From Chitinophaga pinensis (GTDB lineage Bacteria; Bacteroidota; Bacteroidia; Flavobacteriales_D; Crocinitomicaceae), in assembly GCA_945870115.1 (NCBI GenBank), contig CAMBRH010000147.1, positions 1 to 8,289 of the forward strand: a stretch of DNA of 8,289 bases. The letters run 5' to 3'. Below, in pieces: positions 1 through 5,285 of this stretch; position 1 is the stretch's first letter; each line of letters starts with the position of its first letter. Both the position numbers and the translations under genes were made by a program. Under the pieces are notes generated by a model. The model was given only the letters and a program-made list of their open reading frames with translations, searched no databases and had not been told where the DNA came from.

Positions 1-889
1 CTTTATTTTCTCCTTTTCGGAATCTGTCTAAAATTTCAAAACGTTCTTTTTGCTCGACTCCACCATGAAGAAATTCTGTTGGAACTTCCACTCGTTTCAT
101 CGCTGCCATAACTCTTTCTGCACGAATTTTTGTTCTTACAAAAACAACAAATTTACTTTCAGGATATTCTTTTAAAATATTTTCCAAGAAAAAACGTTTG
201 TCGTCCATTTCAATGAAAGCAACTGCGTGATCTATGTTTTTTGCAACTGGATTATTTGGAGAAATTTGAATTCTTATGGCATTTTGAACCAATGAATAAG
301 CCAAGGTTTTAATCTTTTTCGTAATTGTTGCTGAGAAAAATAAAGTTTGACGTTTTTTTGGAATGTGCTTTAATAAATCCTGAATGTCTTTGATAAAACC
401 TAAATCAAGCATGTGATCTGCTTCGTCCAAGACTAAAAATTCCAATTTTTTCATGTCCAAATGTCCTTGTGAAACTAAATCAAACATTCTTCCTGGAGTT
501 GCAACCAAAATGTCAACACCTTTATTCAATTGTTTAATCTGTGGATCTTGTTCAACTCCTCCGTGAATACTTGAACATACAACATTCAAATCTTTTCCAA
601 TCGTTTTGAAAACATCTAAAATTTGAATTGCTAATTCTCTTGTTGGAACCAAAACCAAACAAGAAATCCCTTCCACTTTCTTTTTTCGCAATTTTGAATC
701 TAATTGTTCTAAAATTGGTATTACAAAAGCCGCCGTTTTTCCTGTTCCAGTTTGCGCGATTGCCAAAACATCCTCACCATTCAGAATTGGTTGAATGGCT
801 TTAAACTGAATATCAGTAGGTTTATTGAATCCTAATTTTTTTAATTCAGCTTTTATTTTTGGAGAAATACGGTAATCGTCAAATTTCAT
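1..889 (-). CDS. DEAD-box ATP-dependent RNA helicase (RhlE-like), 3' end cut off by window edge
   Basis: DEAD-box helicases use ATP to unwind short RNA duplexes and remodel RNA-protein complexes; bacterial RhlE-type members act mostly in ribosome assembly and RNA decay in the cytoplasm. Reading back from the ATG at 889 gives 296 open codons to the edge. Visible motifs, in family order: Q motif (GF at 20-21, PTDIQ 24-28), Walker A AQTGTGKT 45-52, PTRELA 82-87, GG 110-111, ATPGR 130-134, DEAD 155-158, SAT 186-188, and the start of the second RecA lobe (FVVFVRTK about 247-254, then LHGG 274-277). The C-terminal motifs with the arginine fingers (ARGxD, HRIGR) and any tail lie outside the window, so the subfamily cannot be fixed. 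A -7-like box lies 15 nt upstream, so transcription independent of the toxin-antitoxin pair before it is likely. Assignment to the superfamily is secure; RhlE-like is inference. Confidence 0.95.
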   Translation of the reverse strand, partial: MKFDDYRISPKIKAELKKLGFNKPTDIQFKAIQPILNGEDVLAIAQTGTGKTAAFVIPILEQLDSKLRKKKVEGISCLVLVPTRELAIQILDVFKTIGKDLNVVCSSIHGGVEQDPQIKQLNKGVDILVATPGRMFDLVSQGHLDMKKLEFLVLDEADHMLDLGFIKDIQDLLKHIPKKRQTLFFSATITKKIKTLAYSLVQNAIRIQISPNNPVAKNIDHAVAFIEMDDKRFFLENILKEYPESKFVVFVRTKIRAERVMAAMKRVEVPTEFLHGGVEQKERFEILDRFRKGENK

Positions 890-903
890 GTTGCGTTTTT
901 TAA

Positions 904-911
904 CAAAGGTA
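904..911 (-). promoter_or_regulatory. Putative -7 promoter box of the DEAD-box helicase gene
   Basis: Read on the minus strand this is TACCTTTG, an exact match to the Bacteroidota -7 consensus TAnnTTTG, 14 nt before the helicase ATG. A TTTG lies only 12 nt upstream of it, too close for a normal -33 element, and nothing convincing sits at 19-21 nt. The implied leader is only about ten bases. The call rests on the -7 match and its position. Confidence 0.5.
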
Positions 912-920
912 GTTTAAAAA

Positions 921-958
921 AGACAAATAAGACATAAGATATTAGACATAAGACAAAG
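921..958. repeat. Degenerate short direct repeats (AGACATAAGA type)
   Basis: The ten-base unit AGACATAAGA occurs twice, at 930-939 and 944-953, with a 14-bp period. Looser copies flank it (AGACAAATAAGA at 921-932, AGACAAAG at 951-958). The block fills most of the 111-bp gap between the mazF stop and the helicase start. The unit resembles GACATTAGGA and its relatives near 7771-7924, so the window carries two loci of one intergenic repeat family. No protein or structured RNA is apparent. Confidence 0.6.
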
Positions 959-1000
959 AAAATTAAACTTCATGTGGCAGAAAAATTCTAGCTTTGGAAT

Positions 1001-1333
1001 TCAATATCTTAAAATATCGTTTAGACAAAGTTTTATTTTTTCTAATTCTTGAGAACTAATTTTTCCAATTTTTCGAGTTAATCTTTCTTTCGAAATCGAA
1101 CGAACATGAAAAGTTAACACTTCTGAATTTTCTGTCAAGCCATTTAATTTTGTTGGAGTTAAAATTACATTTCCATGATAATTTTTAACTTTTGATGTCA
1201 ATGGACAACAAATGACAATGTTCACATTTTCATTCAATAAATTTCCACTTATTACAACAACTGGACGAAATCCTGCTTGTTCACTTCCTTTTACTGGATT
1301 TAAATCAGTAAACCAAATTTCACCTTGTCTCAT
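1001..1333 (-). CDS. mazF: MazF/PemK-family toxin, sequence-specific endoribonuclease
   Basis: MazF toxins cut single-stranded RNA at short sequences and stall growth when their antitoxin is degraded. I chose the ATG at 1333 (110 aa), which starts MRQGEIWFTDLNP as family members usually do; in-frame GTG (1336) and TTG (1339) codons just upstream are possible but less typical. The SH3-like barrel hallmarks are present: GEIW at 4-7, the GSEQ-G-RPVVVIS block at 16-29 with R23, and PLTSK at 44-48 with T46. R23 and T46 match the catalytic Arg and Thr of Bacillus MazF. RSISKERL near 79-86 matches the usual conserved block before the last helix, although the Gln common just before it is replaced by His. 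The start codon lies inside the antitoxin gene (14-bp overlap), implying translational coupling and a functional type II pair. No truncation or frameshift is seen. Confidence 0.93.
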   Translation of the reverse strand: MRQGEIWFTDLNPVKGSEQAGFRPVVVISGNLLNENVNIVICCPLTSKVKNYHGNVILTPTKLNGLTENSEVLTFHVRSISKERLTRKIGKISSQELEKIKLCLNDILRY

Positions 1334-1562
1334 CACCAAAGTTTGAAATATAATCTTCCATTCCTTCTTCAGCGATATTCAAAACATCAAAATCATCAGC
1401 AAGTTGTTTATAGCTTTTTAAATACGAAGCCTTATTTATTTGATCTAAATAAATCCTTAAAGCTCTTTCAATCAACTTATTTTTAGGAATATCTAATTCT
1501 TTCGCTTTATTTGAAAGTAATAAAATTAAATCATCTGGTAAAGTGCTGGTAAAAGTTATCAT
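1320..1562 (-). CDS. Ribbon-helix-helix antitoxin partner of MazF
   Basis: This 80-aa protein precedes and overlaps mazF, the usual antitoxin-first order. Residues 2-8 (ITFTSTL) look like the DNA-binding beta strand of a CopG/MetJ/Arc ribbon-helix-helix fold. Helix 1 follows at about 9-26 and helix 2 at about 27-41 (KNKLIERALRIYLDQ). The acidic tail (AEEGMEDYISNFGDE, about 64-78) fits the flexible region that plugs the MazF active site in known complexes. Dimers of such antitoxins bind palindromes in their own promoter, and a palindrome of this kind covers the start codon and -7 box here (1561-1590). The ATG at 1562 is the natural start. Its 49-bp distance from the der stop and its own -7 box suggest it is transcribed separately from der. 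Family assignment comes from fold pattern and context, since RHH sequences diverge quickly. Confidence 0.88.
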   Translation of the reverse strand: MITFTSTLPDDLILLLSNKAKELDIPKNKLIERALRIYLDQINKASYLKSYKQLADDFDVLNIAEEGMEDYISNFGDETR

Positions 1563-1590
1563 TTGTAAAACATATTTATGAAATACAAAT
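1561..1590. promoter_or_regulatory. Candidate autoregulatory operator palindrome of the toxin-antitoxin operon
   Basis: On the plus strand this reads ATTTGTA-AAA-CATA-TT-TATG-AAA-TACAAAT. The outer 7-bp and inner 4-bp arms are perfect inverted repeats about one centre (1575/1576), separated by AAA on both sides. It overlaps the antitoxin start codon at one end and five bases of the -7 box at the other, so a bound ribbon-helix-helix dimer pair would block transcription. The symmetry is seen directly; its role as operator is inference from how such operons are normally regulated. Confidence 0.6.
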
Positions 1591-1593
1591 ATA
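1586..1593 (-). promoter_or_regulatory. Putative -7 promoter box of the toxin-antitoxin operon
   Basis: Minus-strand TATATTTG matches TAnnTTTG exactly, with 23 nt between it and the antitoxin ATG. The nearest TTG (1609-1611, abutting the der stop) is 15 nt upstream, short of the usual spacing of about 19, so the -33 element is weak or absent. The box overlaps the outer arm of the palindrome at 1561-1590. Confidence 0.5.
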
Positions 1594-1611
1594 AGAAAAA
1601 TTTTATTGCAA

Positions 1612-2919
1612 TTACTTCTTTCTGAAAAATATTCTAATCGGAACTCCGCTAAAATTATAGTGTTTTCTCAATTGATTTTCCAAGAAACGCTTGTAACTAT
1701 CCTGCACATATTGTGGCAAATTACAGAAAAAAGCAAATGCTGGTGCGTGAGTCGGTAATTGTGTAATATATTTAATTTTAACAGTTTTACCTTTTAAACT
1801 TGGTGGTGGCGTTGCTTCAATGATTGGCAACATCAATTCATTTAATTCAGAAGTTGTAATTTTTTTGATACGATTTTCGTAAACTTCCATCGCTGTTTCT
1901 AAAGCTTTGTGGATACGTTGTTTGGTAATTGTTGAAGTAAAAATAATCGGAACATCGTTAAAAGGCGCTAATTGTTCACGAATTTTTTCTTCGTATTCCA
2001 ACATTGTTTTATGGTCTTTTTCAACTAAATCCCATTTATTCACAAGAACGACAACTCCTTTGTTGTTTTTCTCAATCATGTAGAAAATATGCAAATCTTG
2101 TTTCTGAATTCCTTCCGTTGCATCAAGCATAAAGATACAAACATCAGAACTTTCAACAGTTCGCACAGAACGTAAAACTGAGTAATACTCAATATCTTCG
2201 GTTACTTTTGCTTTTTTACGAATTCCAGCTGTATCAATTAACAAAAAGTCAAAACCAAATGCTTTAAAACGTGTGTTAACTGAATCTCTTGTTGTCCCTG
2301 AAATATCTGTTACAATGTTTCTATTTTCACCAGTAAAGGCGTTTATCAAAGAAGATTTTCCAACGTTTGGCTTTCCTACAACAGAAATTCTTGGTAAATC
2401 TGCGTCTTTATCTAAATCAACATCTTTGTCAAAAGTCTTAACAATATCATCTAAAATTTCACCAGTTCCAGAACCATTTGTTGCAGATAAATCATAAACA
2501 TCACCTAAACCTAAAGTCCAAAATTCTGCAGATAAACCAAAACGATCTGATGAATCTACTTTGTTTGCACAAATGAAAACTTTTTTCTTTGATTTTCTCA
2601 ATAAAGCTGCGACCGTTTCGTCTAAATCAACAATTCCTGTCATTACGTCAACCATAAAAATAATGGCATCTGCTTCTTCTATTGCAATAATTACTTGTTT
2701 TCTGATTTCTGCTTCAAAAATATCTTCCGAACCATTGATATATCCACCCGTATCGATGACAGAAAATTGAATTCCATTCCATTCTCCTCTTCCGTAAATT
2801 CGATCACGCGTTACTCCACTTACTTCCTTTACAATCGCTTGTCTTGATTCTGTTAAACGATTAAATAATGTTGATTTTCCTACGTTTGGTCTTCCGACTA
2901 TTGCTATAATGTTACTCAT
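1612..2919 (-). CDS. der: Ribosome assembly GTPase Der (EngA)
   Basis: Der is an essential GTPase with two tandem G domains that binds the 50S subunit and drives late large-subunit maturation. At 435 aa it has normal family length. First G domain: G1 GRPNVGKS 9-16, TRD 37-39, DTGG 56-59, NKVD 119-122, SA 145-146. An acidic linker follows (about 164-174). Second G domain: GKPNVGKS 182-189, SGTTRD 207-212, DTAG 229-232, NKWD 294-297. The C-terminal KH-like domain covers about 350-435 and ends in a basic FFRKK. The only oddity is the second G5 element, TSTITKQ, where most members have SA followed by a Thr-containing loop. era lies 83 bp upstream on the same strand, and the gap holds a long hairpin but no TAnnTTTG box, so der is probably transcribed with era. 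The ATG at 2919 puts the P-loop at the usual distance from the N terminus. Confidence 0.98.
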   Translation of the reverse strand: MSNIIAIVGRPNVGKSTLFNRLTESRQAIVKEVSGVTRDRIYGRGEWNGIQFSVIDTGGYINGSEDIFEAEIRKQVIIAIEEADAIIFMVDVMTGIVDLDETVAALLRKSKKKVFICANKVDSSDRFGLSAEFWTLGLGDVYDLSATNGSGTGEILDDIVKTFDKDVDLDKDADLPRISVVGKPNVGKSSLINAFTGENRNIVTDISGTTRDSVNTRFKAFGFDFLLIDTAGIRKKAKVTEDIEYYSVLRSVRTVESSDVCIFMLDATEGIQKQDLHIFYMIEKNNKGVVVLVNKWDLVEKDHKTMLEYEEKIREQLAPFNDVPIIFTSTITKQRIHKALETAMEVYENRIKKITTSELNELMLPIIEATPPPSLKGKTVKIKYITQLPTHAPAFAFFCNLPQYVQDSYKRFLENQLRKHYNFSGVPIRIFFRKK

Positions 2920-2931
2920 CTTCTTTAATTA

Positions 2932-2994
2932 TGAATGATGAATTATGAATTATGAACCAAGAACTTTCATTCATAATTCATAATTTATAATTCA
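2932..2994. repeat. Long inverted repeat (25-bp arms) in the era-der gap
   Basis: Bases 2941-2956 pair perfectly with 2970-2985 (16 bp), around a 13-base loop. The stem extends outward to 2932 and 2994 with only two interruptions. The arms consist of the tandem unit GAATTAT/GAATGAT. In the era-der transcript the hairpin would form 12 nt before the der ATG. No U-run follows on the minus strand, so it does not look like a classical intrinsic terminator. It could be a mobile-type intergenic repeat, an RNA processing or stability element, or a modulator of der translation. Confidence 0.75.
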
Positions 2995-3002
2995 ACACAA
3001 TT

Positions 3003-3878
3003 TTAGTATCCGTATTTTTTTAATTTTAAATCTGAAGCTCTCCAATCTTTATCCACTTTAACTAAAGTTTCTAAAAAGACTTTTCTACCGATAAACATTT
3101 CGATGTCTCTTCTGGCTTCACGACCAATTTTTTTAAGCATATCACCACCTTTTCCGATTAAAATTCCTTTTTGAGAATCCCTTTCAACGATAATATATGC
3201 TCTGATTTTTGTGATTGTTTCTTCTTCTAAGTAAGAATCAACTTCTACTTGACAAGAATACGGAACTTCTTTGTCGCAGAATAAAAATATTTTTTCACGC
3301 ACCATTTCCGAAACAAAAAAGCGCATTGGTCTGTCAGACAATTCTTCTTTATCAAAATATGGTGGTGATTCTGGTAATAATTCTAAAATTCTTTCCCAAA
3401 CCATTTCATGATTAAAACCATGTAAAGCAGAAATTGGAAATATTTCGGCTGTTGGAATTCTATTTTTCCAAAAATCAATTCTTTTTGATGCTTGTTCTTG
3501 CGTTCCTAAATCAATTTTATTGATGATAATTAAAACTGGAACTTGTAATTTTTGAATGCGAGCCAATGTTTCTTTATGATTCATTTCACTCTCGTAAATA
3601 TCTGTAATAAACAACAGAATATCAGCATCTTTGATTGATTCATTGACATAACTCATCATTGCATCGTGTAATTTGTACGCAGAATTTACAACTCCTGGCG
3701 TATCAGAAAAAACGATTTGATGATTCTCGTCATTAAAAATTCCATGAATTCTATGACGAGTTGTTTGTGCTTTTGGGGTAACAATTGACAATTTTTCGCC
3801 AACCATTCGGTTCATTAAAGTTGACTTTCCTACGTTTGGACTTCCGACAATATTAACAAAACCTGCTTTGTGAGACAT
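3003..3878 (-). CDS. era: GTPase Era, 16S rRNA-binding 30S assembly factor
   Basis: Era binds the 3' end of 16S rRNA through a KH domain and couples GTP hydrolysis to 30S subunit maturation. The 291-aa protein shows every family hallmark: G1 GSPNVGKS 12-19, the switch I block PKAQTTRHRI 35-44, DTPG 59-62, NKID 120-123, SAL 150-152, and the type II KH domain with the RNA-binding loop GILIGKGG at 238-245 followed by LKKIG 248-252. It ends in the typical basic LKLKKYGY. The ATG at 3878 gives the standard short N terminus before the P-loop. A well-formed promoter lies 32 nt upstream, so era need not depend on trhO (131-bp gap). der follows 83 bp downstream, giving an era-der pair of the two main ribosome-assembly GTPases. 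Nothing looks broken. Confidence 0.98.
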   Translation of the reverse strand: MSHKAGFVNIVGSPNVGKSTLMNRMVGEKLSIVTPKAQTTRHRIHGIFNDENHQIVFSDTPGVVNSAYKLHDAMMSYVNESIKDADILLFITDIYESEMNHKETLARIQKLQVPVLIIINKIDLGTQEQASKRIDFWKNRIPTAEIFPISALHGFNHEMVWERILELLPESPPYFDKEELSDRPMRFFVSEMVREKIFLFCDKEVPYSCQVEVDSYLEEETITKIRAYIIVERDSQKGILIGKGGDMLKKIGREARRDIEMFIGRKVFLETLVKVDKDWRASDLKLKKYGY

Positions 3879-3909
3879 ACTAAAAGAAATATAAATAAAT
3901 TTAAAACCA

Positions 3910-3940
3910 CAAAGTTACGCATAAATAAGCGGACGACAAA
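3910..3940 (-). promoter_or_regulatory. Putative promoter of era (-33 TTTG, 19 nt, -7 TAACTTTG)
   Basis: On the minus strand a TTTTTTG run ends at 3937, followed by exactly 19 nt and then TAACTTTG (3917 to 3910). Both elements and the spacing match the Bacteroidota housekeeping promoter consensus. Transcription would start about 25 nt before the era ATG at 3878. It is the best-formed promoter in the window and probably also serves der. Confidence 0.7.
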
Positions 3941-3952
3941 AAATGATTTATT

Positions 3953-3998
3953 GAATGATGAGTTATGAAGGATGAGTTATGAGTTTTGAAGTACTCAT
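3953..3998. repeat. Direct repeat GATGAGTTATGA x2 plus small hairpin between trhO and era
   Basis: GATGAGTTATGA occurs at 3957-3968 and 3971-3982, with partial copies on either side (GAATGATG before, GAGTTTTGAA after). The unit is close to the GAATTATGA unit of the era-der hairpin, so both gaps around era carry the same kind of repeat. ATGAGT at 3979-3984 can pair with ACTCAT at 3993-3998, a 6-bp stem just past the trhO stop. It is too weak and lacks a following U-run, so I do not call it a terminator. Confidence 0.6.
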
Positions 3999-4009
3999 TT
4001 CATTTTATT

Positions 4010-5056
4010 TCAGCTAAAAACGCGTTTAAAAGTCAATTTTTCGGAGCGACCTTTTTTGAAGATTTTATTGCTTTCCATGTTGTTTTGACGCAAAGCTTTT
4101 TGTTCTTCAGCTGATAAATGAATAACATCTTGACATTCGATAGAACAGCAATTTTCATTTTTTTCTTTACATGAATCACACTGAATAAACAACAAGTGAC
4201 AACCATCGTTTGCACAATTTGTATGTGTATCAAAAGGTTCGCCGCACTGATGACATTGCGAAACTACGTCGTCTGAAATTCGCTCGCCACGTCTTTCATC
4301 AAAAACGAAATTTTTACCAATAAATTTATTTTCAATTCCTAAATCGGTGCAATCGTTTGCGTATTTAATAATTCCACCTTCTAATTGATGTACATTTTTA
4401 AAACCACGGTGTTTGTACCAAGCAGAAGCTTTTTCACATCGAATTCCACCTGTGCAATACATCACAATATTTTTATCCTCGTTTCCTTTCAATAAAGATT
4501 CCTCAATCAAAGGCAAAGAATCGCGAAAAGTGTCCACATCAGGAGTAATTGCACCTTTAAAATGTCCAACCTCACTTTCATAATGATTTCTGAAATCAAT
4601 TAAAAGCGTATTTGGATCGTCCGTTAACTTGTTGAATTCCTCAGCTGAAAGATGGATTCCACGATTTCTAACATCAAATGTTTGATCGTCTAAACCATCA
4701 GCCAAAATTTTATCCCGCACTTTTACTTTCAGCTTCAGGAAAGGAAATTGAATTCCACCATCTTCAACTGCGATATTTAATCGAATTCCGTTTAAAAACT
4801 CAATTTCATACAATTCATTTCTAAATTGCTCAAAATGAGTAATTGGAACAGACATTTGCGCGTTGATTCCTTCAAAGGCGACATATATTCTACCTACGAT
4901 GTTGAGATTTGACCACATTTGAAAAATATGATCTCTGAATAAACGAGGATTTTCAATATTTGCATATTGATAAAACGAAACGGTCACAAAATCAAAACCG
5001 CTTTCATTCAATTGTTTTACTAAATCCTCTTTATTTAATGTATTCCACAGTTGCAT
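4010..5056 (-). CDS. trhO: tRNA uridine(34) hydroxylase TrhO (YceA-type rhodanese)
   Basis: TrhO makes 5-hydroxyuridine at the wobble position of certain tRNAs in an oxygen-dependent reaction, the first step toward cmo5U/mo5U. The 348-aa protein begins with the N-terminal domain that TrhO adds to the rhodanese fold (about 20-110, containing RIYVAFEGINAQMS 56-69). The rhodanese domain follows at about 135-235, with DFRNHYESEVGHF 154-166 and the active-site loop CTGGIRCEKAS 201-211, making C201 the catalytic cysteine. The C-terminal part (268-309) has nine cysteines, in CxxC and related spacings (C268/C271, C293/C296, C303/C304/C309), suggesting a metal site, and the last 20 residues are basic. 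The ATG at 5056 is preceded by a -7-like box 30 nt upstream. The product acts on tRNA, in keeping with the RNA-directed genes downstream. Family assignment is firm; the modification in this organism is inferred. Confidence 0.95.
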   Translation of the reverse strand: MQLWNTLNKEDLVKQLNESGFDFVTVSFYQYANIENPRLFRDHIFQMWSNLNIVGRIYVAFEGINAQMSVPITHFEQFRNELYEIEFLNGIRLNIAVEDGGIQFPFLKLKVKVRDKILADGLDDQTFDVRNRGIHLSAEEFNKLTDDPNTLLIDFRNHYESEVGHFKGAITPDVDTFRDSLPLIEESLLKGNEDKNIVMYCTGGIRCEKASAWYKHRGFKNVHQLEGGIIKYANDCTDLGIENKFIGKNFVFDERRGERISDDVVSQCHQCGEPFDTHTNCANDGCHLLFIQCDSCKEKNENCCSIECQDVIHLSAEEQKALRQNNMESNKIFKKGRSEKLTFKRVFS

Positions 5057-5086
5057 GCTATGTATTGTTTTAAATTAAAGATTTTG

Positions 5087-5094
5087 CAAAGTTA
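5087..5094 (-). promoter_or_regulatory. Putative -7 promoter box of trhO
   Basis: Minus-strand TAACTTTG matches TAnnTTTG exactly and is identical to the era -7 box. It lies 30 nt from the trhO ATG. Upstream is T-rich sequence but no clear TTTG at 19-21 nt, so only half of the promoter is supported. Confidence 0.5.
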
Positions 5095-5229
5095 GAAAAT
5101 ATATCTTTCTAAAAAGGAAACAGAAAAAGATTAATTTGTTAAAATAATTATGGAGTAAATTAAGTATTTAGTTGAATTATGTTTTTGATGAAATATATTT
5201 AGTTTTTTCAGGAAATACAATTGTAAAAA

Positions 5230-5260
5230 TTTGCAATTCTAAAAATTATTCCTAACTTTA
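5230..5260 (+). promoter_or_regulatory. Putative promoter of the DUF2851-pspC-channel operon
   Basis: TTTG at 5230-5233 is followed by exactly 19 nt and TAACTTTA at 5253-5260, which differs from TAnnTTTG only in the last base. Transcription would begin about 20 nt before the ATG at 5286. The -33 element lies inside a small inverted repeat, AATTG (5219-5223) and CAATT (5234-5238), which could be a regulator site but may be chance in such AT-rich DNA. No second promoter is evident before the two downstream genes. Confidence 0.6.
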
Positions 5261-5285
5261 ATAACCTTTACATAAACCTAAACCG

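Noticed and set aside
921..958. CRISPR array
   Set aside because: Units are only about 10 bp with 14-bp period and degenerate; no constant repeats of 25-40 bp, no spacers and no cas genes.
2273..2497. 74-codon plus-strand reading frame inside der
   Set aside because: Lies wholly antisense to strongly conserved der codons, matches no family I know and has no promoter; a shadow frame.
2561..2770. 69-codon plus-strand reading frame inside der
   Set aside because: Antisense to the first G domain of der; its hydrophobic look follows from the complementary codons, not from a membrane protein gene.
2932..2994. Classical rho-independent terminator after era
   Set aside because: The stem is almost entirely A/T and is not followed by a U-run on the minus strand.
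3215..3415. 66-codon plus-strand reading frame inside era
   Set aside because: Antisense to the KH-domain region of era with no supporting signals.
3979..3998. Terminator hairpin for trhO
   Set aside because: Only a 6-bp AT-rich stem with an 8-base loop and no adjacent U-run.
4033..4233. 66-codon minus-strand frame overlapping the end of trhO
   Set aside because: Same strand, different frame, within the Cys-rich TrhO tail; no independent start context or recognisable sequence.
5219..5238. Inverted repeat AATTG/CAATT as a regulator site in the DUF2851 promoter
   Set aside because: Five-base arms in about 80% AT sequence are likely by chance; noted in the promoter entry but not claimed as an operator.
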